Shown: in pieces, positions 13,973-21,535 of the stretch
Numbering within the stretch: the first letter of the stretch is position 1
Layout of the letters: each line of letters opens with the position of its first letter
Origin: CAISDA01 sp050258555
GTDB taxonomy: Bacteria > Bacteroidota > Ignavibacteria > UBA10030 > UBA8401
NCBI GenBank assembly: GCA_050258555.1
Contig: JBLMZA010000164.1
Coordinates: 1 to 21,535 of the forward strand
Reading direction: 5' to 3'
Length of the DNA: 21,535 nucleotides
Notes under the pieces: model-generated
Seen by the model: the letters and a program-made list of their open reading frames with translations, nothing else
Told to the model about the DNA's origin: nothing
Database searches by the model: none
Made by a program: the position numbers and the translations under genes

Positions 13973-14812
13973 TCAGTTGCACATTTTCGAGAGCAACGAC
14001 GAGATGGTTACCTTCAGCTCTTTTCTTGGAACAACAAGATCGACAAAACCCTTTTCCAGCACGAATTCGGCCTTCTGGAATCCTTCCGGCAGGTCCTTGC
14101 CGATCGTCTGCTTGATCACGCGCGGACCCGCAAATCCGATGAGCGCTCCCGGCTCGGCGATATTGATATCGCCCAGCATCGCGTAGCTTGCCGTCACGCC
14201 GCCCGTTGTCGGATCGGTCATGAGCGAGATATACGGGAGCCCCTTCCGGGCAAGCTGCGCCAGCTTCGCGCTGGTCTTGGCCATCTGCATGAGCGAATAG
14301 GCGGCTTCCATCATGCGCGCGCCGCCGCTTGCCGATATGATGATCAGCGGAGCGTTCAGCTTGATCGCCTTGTCGACCGCGCGGGCGATCTTCTCTCCCA
14401 CGACCGATCCCATGCTTCCGCCGATGAATGTGAAATCCATGCAGGCAATGACGACGTTCCGCTCGTTCATCGTTCCCACGCCCGTGCGGATCGCATCCTG
14501 GAGCTCCGTTTTTTTGATCGTCTCCTTGATGCGGTCCTTGTACGGCTTGGTGTCGGCGAATCCGAGGGGATCCTTCGATGTCATCTTCTTGTCCATCTCC
14601 TTGAACGATCCCTCGTCCGTCAGGATGGAAATGTATTCCCTGCTGCCGATGCGGAAATGATAGCCGCACTTGTGGCAGACCCACATGTTCTGCTCGAGCG
14701 CCGGCTTGTGTATGATCTCACCGCATGCGTCGCATTTCGCCCATAAGCCCTCGGGCAAATCCTTCTTCTGCGCACCGGTGATATTTTCTTTCGAGCGTCG
14801 AAACCACGCCAT
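13973..14812 (-). CDS. accD: Acetyl-CoA carboxylase carboxyltransferase subunit beta
   Basis: With AccA it transfers the carboxyl group from carboxybiotin to acetyl-CoA, giving malonyl-CoA for fatty-acid synthesis. The 279 residues match the family. It begins MAWFRRSK and has the four-cysteine zinc ribbon C27-x2-C30 ... C46-x2-C49, then the crotonase-fold core with GGSMGSVVGEKIARA (131-145), ISASGGARMMEA (159-170) and DPTTGGVTASYAMLGD (200-215). An AAAGGG precedes the ATG by a few bases. It follows tsaB after 31 bp. accA, accB and accC are elsewhere. Confidence 0.97.
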   Translation of the reverse strand: MAWFRRSKENITGAQKKDLPEGLWAKCDACGEIIHKPALEQNMWVCHKCGYHFRIGSREYISILTDEGSFKEMDKKMTSKDPLGFADTKPYKDRIKETIKKTELQDAIRTGVGTMNERNVVIACMDFTFIGGSMGSVVGEKIARAVDKAIKLNAPLIIISASGGARMMEAAYSLMQMAKTSAKLAQLARKGLPYISLMTDPTTGGVTASYAMLGDINIAEPGALIGFAGPRVIKQTIGKDLPEGFQKAEFVLEKGFVDLVVPRKELKVTISSLLSKMCN

Positions 14813-14843
14813 GCATTACCCTTTCAAAGACTTGACGTATAAT

Positions 14844-15560
14844 CTACGGAATCGCTGTCTGATTTGCAACGCGCGGCATCGTGGTTACAAAATCTCTGAT
14901 GTACAACGGCTCGAGTTCGGAATAATCACCGACCTGCAGTTCGGAAAATTTCCGCCCGGCAATCACTCCGACGCTCACCGGACTGCACACCACCTGCTCC
15001 GCCGTCACGGCGCCCGGGATTTTTTGCAGATGCGGTGCGATTTTTCGCGCGCCGTCTCCGGCAACGATCATGCGGGCGCCGGAAGCGGCATGCCGTCCGG
15101 CTTCCTCTGCAATAACGGACACTGAGGCGATCGCCGGTCCGCCCGGAAGCCGGATGCTTCCGCCTTCCGTATAAAACGCATAATAGGCTTCGTCGCGCTT
15201 GGCATCGATCAGGGCGCAGATCACATCATCCGGCCCAGCCGCATGCACCCGCATCGCCTCCTCCGCGATGGAATCGAGCGTCGGAACGGCAACGAGCGGG
15301 AGCGACTGCGCATAGGCAAGCCCCTTGGCCGCGCTGAGCCCGATGCGCAGGCCCGTAAAGGATCCCGGTCCGATCGAGACGGCGATGCCGTCCAGCGATC
15401 CGATTGCGGCACCTGCTTCCTTCAGCACTTCATCGACGAGCACCATGAGGCGCTCCGAATGGATGTTCTTTTCGGCAACCGTACGGACGGCGGCGCACCG
15501 GCCGTCGTGGACGAGCGCGGCACCGCAGAGTTCAGTCGCCGTTTCAATCGATAAGATCAT
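14844..15560 (-). CDS. tsaB: tRNA threonylcarbamoyladenosine biosynthesis protein TsaB
   Basis: TsaB is the ASKHA-fold partner that scaffolds TsaD and TsaE when t6A is placed at position 37 of ANN-decoding tRNAs. From the ATG at 15560 it has 238 residues (E. coli 231) and begins MILSIETATELCGAAL as the family does; an ATG six codons upstream (15578) is an alternative. Motifs are KNIHSERL (31-38), SIGPGSFTGLRIGLSAAKGLA (62-82), LIDAKRDEAYYA (117-128) and LEPLYIRD (216-223). The frame is open to 15671, but that extension overlaps tsaE and is rich in Arg, so it is not used. It directly follows tsaE; tsaC and tsaD are not here. Confidence 0.94.
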   Translation of the reverse strand: MILSIETATELCGAALVHDGRCAAVRTVAEKNIHSERLMVLVDEVLKEAGAAIGSLDGIAVSIGPGSFTGLRIGLSAAKGLAYAQSLPLVAVPTLDSIAEEAMRVHAAGPDDVICALIDAKRDEAYYAFYTEGGSIRLPGGPAIASVSVIAEEAGRHAASGARMIVAGDGARKIAPHLQKIPGAVTAEQVVCSPVSVGVIAGRKFSELQVGDYSELEPLYIRDFVTTMPRVANQTAIP

Positions 15561-15603
15561 AGATGGTAATTCATTCATTGTATTGCATCTGCACGCCATG
15601 CGC

Positions 15604-16035
15604 TCAACCGATTTCTGAGATCGTGAGGGTTCTCTCCGACGCCGTCTCGCCGAGCGCGCAGCGCACTTCATACCGGTGCGCGGGCAGCCGCTCTTCGATC
15701 ATGTCGGCCCACTCCAGCACGCACACGCCATCGCCGTACACATAGTCGTCGAAACCGAATTCGTCGAGTTCGCGCGCCGATTTCATGCGGTAGCAGTCGA
15801 AATGATACACCGGCAGGCGTCCGTCGGTATATTCATGCAGGATGGTGAATGTGGGGCTCGTGACATGCTCGCGCACGCCCAGTCCGCGGGCGAGCCCTTT
15901 GGCGAAACGGGTCTTGCCGCTGCCCAAATCGCCGATGAGCGCCACGACATCGCCCGGCTTCAGAGAGCCGGCAAAGCGGCTGCCGGCATCGATGGTCTCC
16001 TCTTCGCTGTGCGTCCGGATGACGAGTGTCTGCAT
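15604..16035 (-). CDS. tsaE: tRNA threonylcarbamoyladenosine biosynthesis ATPase TsaE
   Basis: TsaE is a small P-loop ATPase that resets the TsaBD complex during t6A synthesis. It has 143 residues from the ATG at 16035, typical for the family. Walker A is GDLGSGKT (35-42), followed by VTSPTFTILHEY (58-69), YHFDCYRM (77-84) and the LEWAD motif (107-111). The frame is open upstream to 16443, but that part is antiphase reading of porX. It starts 8 bp after the porX stop, so it is very likely cotranscribed with porX. Confidence 0.96.
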   Translation of the reverse strand: MQTLVIRTHSEEETIDAGSRFAGSLKPGDVVALIGDLGSGKTRFAKGLARGLGVREHVTSPTFTILHEYTDGRLPVYHFDCYRMKSARELDEFGFDDYVYGDGVCVLEWADMIEERLPAHRYEVRCALGETASERTLTISEIG

Positions 16036-16043
16036 ATGCTGGA

Positions 16044-17621
16044 TTATGCCCGCTTCGATGTCAGCGTGATCACCGGCAGGATCATCTCCTCCATCGAGAT
16101 GCCCCCGTGCTGGAAACTGTCGCGGTACTGGTTGAGATACTTGTGATAATCCGTCGGATAGACGAAATAATAATCCTCTTTCGCGACGATGTAATTGATC
16201 GTGCTTCCGCGCACGGGCAGTTTGTAATCCTTCGGATTCTTGACGAAGATGGCCTGCTTGTCGTCCGATTTCAGATTGCGGCCGAACTTGTAGCGCAGGT
16301 TGGTCGAGGCCTCGCGGTCGCCGATCACCTTCGAGCCGCGCATGCAGCGCACGCTTCCATGATCGGTCGTGATCACGATCTTCACATCCTTTTTCGTGGC
16401 CAGCGCCTGAAGCATGCCGAAAAACGACGAATGGCGGAACCACGAATCGGTGAGCGAACGATAGGCGGCCTCGTCCGGTGCGATCTCCTTCAGGATCGGA
16501 TAATCGGACCGCCCGTGGGCCAGCATATCGATGAAATTCACCACGATCGACGTGAGCCGGTTCGTGGTATACGAAAGGATGTTGCCCTGCACCTGCTTGC
16601 CGAATTCGCTGTCGAGAATCTTGATATATTTTGCTTCAGGCTTCAGCTGTATCTTCCGTCTTTCCAATAACTTATCAAGAAGCTGGCGCTCGTAGCGGTT
16701 GTAGCTTGTTTCATCGTCGTCCGAGTCCTCCCCCTTCCACAGTTCGGGATAGCGCTGTTCGAGTTCCAGGGGAAAGAGTCCGCTGAAGATCGCGTTGCGC
16801 GCATACGGCGTGGCCGTGGGCAGGATGGAATAATAGAATTCCTTCTCCATCGAAAAATATTCGTGGAGGTACTTTTCCATCACCATCCACTGATCGTAGC
16901 GCAGGCAGTCGATGACGAAAAAGAAGACCGACGTCTTCTCGTCCATCTGCGGAATGACGAATTTGTCGATGACTTCATTCGACAGCACGGGACGGTCCTT
17001 GCCTCCCTGCACCCATGAGAGATATTTCCGTTCGATGTACTTGCTGAACTCGGCATTGGCCTCGCGCCGCTGATCGCTCAGCGTGCGCTGCAATCCGAGC
17101 TCCGGATGCTCGTCGAGCTCCATTTCCCAGCCGACGATCTTCGTATAGAGATCGGTCCATTCCGAAAAGTCCATGGGCGAAAGCAGCAGGCGCGAGATGG
17201 CCGAAAATTCCTGCGTGTAATCGCGCGAGACCTGTTCGCCCTTGATCTTCTTGCCTTCAAGAAACTTCTTGCATGCCATCAGCACCTGGCTCGGATTGAC
17301 GGGCTTGGTGAGATAGTCCGAGATCTTGCCGCCGATGGCTTCTTCCATCAGGCTTTCGGCTTCGTTCTTGGTAATCATCACCACCGGCAGCGCCGGGAAC
17401 AGCTCCTTGATCACCGCCAGGGTTTCGAGTCCTCCCTTTCCGGGCATCATCTCATCCAGAAAAACAAGATCGAAGAGCTTTTCCTTCACCAGATCGATCG
17501 CATCGTCGCCGTTCGATGCCGTATCGACATCGTACCCGCGTTCCTTCAAAAGCAGAATGTGCGGACGAAGCAGTTCGATCTCATCGTCCACCCACAGGAT
17601 CGTTCCTTTGTTCGATTCCAT
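16044..17621 (-). CDS. porX: PorX: response regulator with PglZ phosphodiesterase/phosphatase domain, T9SS regulator
   Basis: The product is 525 residues. Residues 1-122 are a receiver domain: acidic pocket Asp12/Asp13, phospho-acceptor Asp56 in VFLDEMMPG, Thr84 and Lys106. A helical linker follows, then an alkaline-phosphatase-superfamily PglZ domain (about 225-525) with a complete set of likely metal and nucleophile residues: Asp238 (VIDCLRYDQW), Thr271 (TATPYARN), Asp365/His369 (FIDMLAHGR), Asp420/His421 (TTDHGS) and His505 (QHGGISMEEM). In Porphyromonas and Flavobacterium, PorX works with the kinase PorY and the sigma factor SigP to control type IX secretion, and its PglZ domain has phosphodiesterase activity on oligonucleotides. 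PorY and SigP are not in the window. An AGAGG lies just before the ATG. It starts 23 bp after the sprA stop, which supports cotranscription with the secretion channel it is thought to regulate. Confidence 0.95.
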   Translation of the reverse strand: MESNKGTILWVDDEIELLRPHILLLKERGYDVDTASNGDDAIDLVKEKLFDLVFLDEMMPGKGGLETLAVIKELFPALPVVMITKNEAESLMEEAIGGKISDYLTKPVNPSQVLMACKKFLEGKKIKGEQVSRDYTQEFSAISRLLLSPMDFSEWTDLYTKIVGWEMELDEHPELGLQRTLSDQRREANAEFSKYIERKYLSWVQGGKDRPVLSNEVIDKFVIPQMDEKTSVFFFVIDCLRYDQWMVMEKYLHEYFSMEKEFYYSILPTATPYARNAIFSGLFPLELEQRYPELWKGEDSDDDETSYNRYERQLLDKLLERRKIQLKPEAKYIKILDSEFGKQVQGNILSYTTNRLTSIVVNFIDMLAHGRSDYPILKEIAPDEAAYRSLTDSWFRHSSFFGMLQALATKKDVKIVITTDHGSVRCMRGSKVIGDREASTNLRYKFGRNLKSDDKQAIFVKNPKDYKLPVRGSTINYIVAKEDYYFVYPTDYHKYLNQYRDSFQHGGISMEEMILPVITLTSKRA

Positions 17622-17644
17622 AGCCTCTGTGCCCCCTTCGGCAA

Positions 17645-20600
17645 TTATTGAATTGCGATATGCACGTCGAGTCCGCCTTCGTTCGTCGACGAACCCGGAA
17701 TGCGCGAGCCTCCCTCATCCGGCGTAATCTTCGTGTACCGGTAGAAGAGCGAGGCCGTGACGCGCGCGCTCAGCACATATTTGATGCGCGGCTCCATCGT
17801 GGTGCGCGACGAACCTTCGCCCGGCGTGCCGGCAGCATCGAGTGTGCCGGTGGCAAGTCCGTATGTCTTTCGCGAGCTCTTCGCATACGAATAACTGAAG
17901 CTGATATCGACGTCGTTGTTGAGCGCCAGCCCGAAGAACGGAATCTCGAAGCCCGAGCGTCCGTAGCTTGCCGTGACCGACATTTCGCGCGAACCCGATT
18001 CGGAAATATTCTTGGCCGACGTCATCAGATCGTACGTCGCCGTAGAGCTGTAGCGCACGTTGGCGCTCATATTGCCCTTGAGCAGTTCCTTGAACGTCAC
18101 GCTCAATCCCAAAAGCGGCTGGAAGCCGTACATCACGCGCTGCGTTTCGGTGCGCTCGACGCCCGAAGGATCGCTCTTGAATGTGCGCCTGTAGGATGAC
18201 TGATAGGCGTGGTCCAAGCTCACGCGCGAGGCCCAGCTGGCGAAGACGGAATATTTTTCGAGACCGTCCCAGCGCAGTGCATAGTTCATGCGCGGCATAT
18301 ACTGTCCGAAGAGCTTCGTCAGGAATGGAAGCGTCTCCATTCCCTTCTCGAACGCCTCCGACAACACCTTGTCATCTGACGCGTTGGGATTCGCACCTTT
18401 CTTGTCTTTATAAATTTGTGCCACCTCAGCAAGATTGCTCTTCAGAAGCGACCCGAAGACGGGAACGGTGAAGAAGGAGCGCTCGATCGAGCCGCCTGTC
18501 ACGCGACCGGTGATCACCGGTACGTGTTCTCTCGTAGTATCAGACGACTGTATCCTTCCCGGGTCGATACGTATGTTCTGCGTTCGGGCGAAGTCCCATC
18601 CGAGATTCCACTGCAGATCAATGCGGGCGCCTTCCCAGAGGTCGCGGTTGGTCTTGAGCGAGAGCTTGTTGCTCTGGTTGAACGATTCGGGCATCGTCGA
18701 ACCGATGGGAAGCTGTGCTGCGCGCCACTTCAGATCATCCTTCGTCTCGAAGACGATGAACGGGAATTTCGTCTTCCAGCCGATGCCCGTCAGATTCGCC
18801 GTCGGCTCGCTCACCAGTCCCATCTGGTAGGCCCATGTGGGACCGAACCGGAGCGAACTGTTCGTGACAAACGGCACGGTTCCGAAGAAGTTCGCGAATC
18901 CGGGCCGGCGCGGCACGCCGGTATTGCTCGCGCTGTTGGTCTCGGTGAACGAGATCGAGATCTTGTCGAAATCGAGCAGCGGCGTCTTGATGATCAGCCT
19001 CGCGATGCTCAGCATTTTTTCCGTAATATCGAAATGCGATCGCGCCGCAATGGTATCGGCCGGTGCAGCGGTCGAATCGGGCGCTTCGGGCGCCCGAGTC
19101 TGCGTTCCATTCTGCACCGCAGGCGCCGCACCTTCATCTTCATCATCGCGCGAGCGGCGACGCGAAGGAGTCGCATTCTGCTGCCGCGGCTGTCCGATCT
19201 CTTCCGTCTCGGCTTTCGGCGCAGGCCACCACGAGTCGGCAAACTGCTTCAGGCTGAAATCGGAGCTGAGCGAGATATTATTGCTCCAGCGCGTGCTTTT
19301 TCCCAGTTCGCCCAGCTGCAGATTGTTCGACCAGGTATAGCCCACCCCGTAGCGCGCCGTAAGCGTGAGATACTTGTTGATCTCGAAGATATCCGGTACG
19401 CGCGGTCGCGAGTTGATGTTGAAATTCTGCATGTACGAATTGTCGATGCCGAAACTCACGAGCTCCGCGCCGTTGACAAGCCTGTCCAAAATGGAATAGA
19501 AGCCGCGCTGGCGTCCCAGCGCATCTGTCTCCAGATTCACGAGCGTGCTGGCAATATCAACCGAATAATCGCCGGAAAGGTTCAGGAAGCCGTTCTCGGT
19601 AAGCTTCCATCCGAACGAGAATCCGCGCGAGGCGTTGAAGTTGCGGATTGTCGGATTCGGGGCGTCCTTCTTCATATCCAGCGTCCGGAACCAGTCGCTG
19701 ATCTGGCCGCGGCTTGCCGAGGCCTTCAGCGAAAAGTTCGTGATCGGGAAGAACACTTTCAGGTCCTTCAAACCGTTCAAGACCGGCACGCCTTCGAAGA
19801 CCTCGAACGGCATCACGGAAAGATCCGAGTTCACCGTGTATGCATAGCCGAATGTGGCCTGCCAGTTCCAGGCCGTGCCGACTTTCTTCTGCGGCGAACG
19901 GTCGAACGACGTGCTGTAGGTGAATCCGAACTGCATCTTGTTGACGATGTCCTGCGCCAGCCAGCTGTCGTACGGCATATTCAGCTTGAATGTCGGAAGC
20001 GCATAACTGTCCGCAATTCTCGTCGTCTGCGTCTCGAAGATCAGCTGGCGGTAGGCGTATTCCGCTTCCTGTGCGGAGCGTCCCCTCATCAGATAGAGGT
20101 CGCGCTGCCGTGAGGCCGCTTTTTCCACTTCCACATCGGAGGCCGGCAGGTATTTCGGCGCCGAAATGCCTTCCGTATGCGAGTATGTGAACGGGAACGA
20201 GGATCCAGCCCAGCTCGAGGGCAGGAACTTCTCGAGCGAGATCGATGTCGTGAGACTCCAGTTCACCGATTCGAGCCGGCTTCCGAATGCCGTTTCGAGC
20301 TGATGGAAATATGGATCCTGCTTCGAATACGTGAACCCGATCGTCGCAAGATCTGCCAGCTTCAGTGTGGCGCTCACCGAATACGCCCATCCCGGATGGT
20401 TATCCACGTCGACCAGGCGCAGTTCGTTGATCCAGACGTCTCCCGTCACGCTTGTTTCGGTGCCGGGCATATTCGGATTCTCGATGCCCACGGAAATGTA
20501 CGCGATTCTCGAGAGATCGGGATTTCCGCGAATGCCGTAGGGCGTGCCCGGCGCATAATATGTGCCGTTGATGAATTGCCCTGTCTGCGACGAATCGATG

Positions 20601-21535
20601 CCCTGCTTGACCGCCGTGAGCTTCGCAAACTCGATGTCGATATTGTTCGCAGCCGGCCACACGCGCTGCGCATCCAGGTCGCCGCTCGGATGCGGGATGT
20701 CCTCGCCGCGCACCAAGGGCGCCTTGTATTCGTAAAAGTTCAGGCTGTCACGTCCGAGCCGGACGAAAATGTTCGCCGTCGGAAGATTCGGATTGTCCGA
20801 GAAATTCGGCGACGCATGCACGAACATCTTGAGATGCTTATAATTGAACATATCGAGCGTCTTGTACGTGAAGCGCTTGATCGCCTCCCGCCTCTGGCCG
20901 TCGCGAAGATCGTTGATCTGCAGCTGCAGCGACTGCTCGTTGCCCAGCACGACCGCATCGGTCTGCGACTTGTCGCGCTCGCGGATCACGCCCGGCGGAC
21001 TGATATAATTCGGATTGTCCTCGATGTTGATCGTCGAGACGATGAATGTGCTGTCGTTCTTTTTGCCTTCCTCCCACTGGTTGCCGACCAGGTTGAGATC
21101 GTAGATGCGGACCTGCATGGACGAATCGTATCCGGTCATCCAGACGCGCGCAAATTCGATGAGCGAAAAGTCCGGAGCGCCGATCTTGTTCTTGTAATTG
21201 ATCAGCGGAATGCGATACTGATACCAGCCGTTGAGGCCGCTGCCGACCAGCTGCGGATTATTGGGGCTCGTATCGAGGTTGAGCTCGTATTCGAAATAAC
21301 TGTTCGTGCGGTCAAGCACGTTATTGCGGTTCAGGTCTTCCGTGTTGGAAGTTTGCCCGATCTCGCTGTTGCGGTTTCCTTCCGTTCCGTTGATCAGGCG
21401 AAAATCGGTGGATCCGGTGTTATAGTACCAGTTGTCCCCCGATGGATCTCCGCTCAGTTCGGGGAAGAGTGAGTTCCGGTTGATGAAGTCGGCATATTTC
21501 GCGCGCTCCTGCTCATCGGTCAATTGGTCGATGCC
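17645..21535 (-). CDS. sprA: SprA/Sov, type IX secretion outer-membrane translocon (C-terminal part, runs off the right edge)
   Basis: 1296 codons are visible and the frame is open to the window edge; there is no start here, and the full protein in relatives is about 2400 residues. SprA (Sov in Porphyromonas) is the very large beta-barrel through which T9SS cargo crosses the outer membrane, also needed for gliding in Flavobacterium. Features typical of the family are the repeated domain pattern EDLNRNNVLDRTNSYFEYELNLD near the visible start, VWMTGYD, VWINELRLVDVDNHPGWAYSVSATLKLADLATIGFTYSKQDPYFHQLE, and many long alternating strands (for example SFSYSYAKSSRKTYG, ASLFYRYTKITPD) up to the terminal GLDVHIAIQ. 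A hydrophilic low-complexity stretch of about 58 residues lies at DNA 19048-19222 (RRRSRDDEDE, then Ala/Pro/Thr-rich). porX follows after 23 bp. Confidence 0.95.
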   Translation of the reverse strand, partial: GIDQLTDEQERAKYADFINRNSLFPELSGDPSGDNWYYNTGSTDFRLINGTEGNRNSEIGQTSNTEDLNRNNVLDRTNSYFEYELNLDTSPNNPQLVGSGLNGWYQYRIPLINYKNKIGAPDFSLIEFARVWMTGYDSSMQVRIYDLNLVGNQWEEGKKNDSTFIVSTINIEDNPNYISPPGVIRERDKSQTDAVVLGNEQSLQLQINDLRDGQRREAIKRFTYKTLDMFNYKHLKMFVHASPNFSDNPNLPTANIFVRLGRDSLNFYEYKAPLVRGEDIPHPSGDLDAQRVWPAANNIDIEFAKLTAVKQGIDSSQTGQFINGTYYAPGTPYGIRGNPDLSRIAYISVGIENPNMPGTETSVTGDVWINELRLVDVDNHPGWAYSVSATLKLADLATIGFTYSKQDPYFHQLETAFGSRLESVNWSLTTSISLEKFLPSSWAGSSFPFTYSHTEGISAPKYLPASDVEVEKAASRQRDLYLMRGRSAQEAEYAYRQLIFETQTTRIADSYALPTFKLNMPYDSWLAQDIVNKMQFGFTYSTSFDRSPQKKVGTAWNWQATFGYAYTVNSDLSVMPFEVFEGVPVLNGLKDLKVFFPITNFSLKASASRGQISDWFRTLDMKKDAPNPTIRNFNASRGFSFGWKLTENGFLNLSGDYSVDIASTLVNLETDALGRQRGFYSILDRLVNGAELVSFGIDNSYMQNFNINSRPRVPDIFEINKYLTLTARYGVGYTWSNNLQLGELGKSTRWSNNISLSSDFSLKQFADSWWPAPKAETEEIGQPRQQNATPSRRRSRDDEDEGAAPAVQNGTQTRAPEAPDSTAAPADTIAARSHFDITEKMLSIARLIIKTPLLDFDKISISFTETNSASNTGVPRRPGFANFFGTVPFVTNSSLRFGPTWAYQMGLVSEPTANLTGIGWKTKFPFIVFETKDDLKWRAAQLPIGSTMPESFNQSNKLSLKTNRDLWEGARIDLQWNLGWDFARTQNIRIDPGRIQSSDTTREHVPVITGRVTGGSIERSFFTVPVFGSLLKSNLAEVAQIYKDKKGANPNASDDKVLSEAFEKGMETLPFLTKLFGQYMPRMNYALRWDGLEKYSVFASWASRVSLDHAYQSSYRRTFKSDPSGVERTETQRVMYGFQPLLGLSVTFKELLKGNMSANVRYSSTATYDLMTSAKNISESGSREMSVTASYGRSGFEIPFFGLALNNDVDISFSYSYAKSSRKTYGLATGTLDAAGTPGEGSSRTTMEPRIKYVLSARVTASLFYRYTKITPDEGGSRIPGSSTNEGGLDVHIAIQ

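Noticed and set aside
14831..14843. TTGACG and TATAAT next to each other on the plus strand after accD
   Set aside because: The two hexamers touch with no spacer, so they cannot form a sigma70 promoter, and no plus-strand gene follows.
15561..15671. N-terminal extension of TsaB
   Set aside because: It overlaps the 3' end of tsaE and adds an Arg-rich stretch not found in TsaB.
18416..20113. 565-codon open frame on the plus strand
   Set aside because: Antisense to sprA, with composition artefact and no domain. Similar long plus-strand frames at 31-942, 2961-3821, 5488-6633 and 20177-21472 were rejected for the same reason.

Overview
All recognisable genes lie on the minus strand, are tightly packed, and read from the right edge to the left. 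Gene content points to the FCB superphylum, probably a deep Bacteroidota relative of the Ignavibacteria/Kapabacteria/Chlorobi type. The reasons are a SprA outer-membrane translocon and a PorX (receiver plus PglZ) regulator of the type IX secretion system, combined with GC-rich DNA, occasional good Shine-Dalgarno sites, and one near-consensus sigma70-type promoter. The last two are unlike typical Bacteroidetes. The lineage is an inference.

Right part (about 21535 to 11294): the C-terminal ~1296 residues of SprA run in from the right edge. PorX follows 23 bp later, then the t6A tRNA-modification genes tsaE and tsaB, then accD, an arginase, panC, and a stand-alone GlmU-like sugar-nucleotide pyrophosphorylase. 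Gaps are 8 to 93 bp, so much of this could be one long transcript joining secretion, tRNA modification, fatty-acid and CoA supply, and envelope precursor synthesis.

Middle (about 11293 to 7961): a strong TTGACA-N17-TAAAAT promoter drives a small secreted protein of unknown function. Its transcript should end at a 14-bp hairpin terminator lying only 8 bp before the next gene. That gene starts a translationally coupled trio with two ATGA overlaps: a membrane-anchored LytR_C protein, rsfS with a charged tail, and argS.

A 277-bp intergenic stretch (7684-7960) is packed with repeats: an 18-bp direct repeat, a perfect GC-rich palindrome with a 17-bp tandem repeat growing from its right arm, and an 11-bp-stem hairpin. 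A 29-bp stretch including the palindrome recurs exactly at 2181-2209, which suggests a dispersed REP-like element.

Left part (7683 to 154) is an envelope polysaccharide cluster: rmlB, wecB, a GT9 heptosyltransferase-like enzyme with extra cysteines, an intact polyprenyl-phosphate sugar phosphotransferase, a DPM1-like glycosyltransferase, and an unusual 666-residue fusion of a GT2 glycosyltransferase to a phosphotransferase-like half that has lost its catalytic core. Positions 1-153 look intergenic, with a weak promoter candidate and possibly the first ten codons of a gene leaving the window.

No rRNA, tRNA, CRISPR array, insertion sequence or prophage gene was seen. The least familiar items are the degenerate fused phosphotransferase, the repeat cluster, and the sprA-porX pairing.
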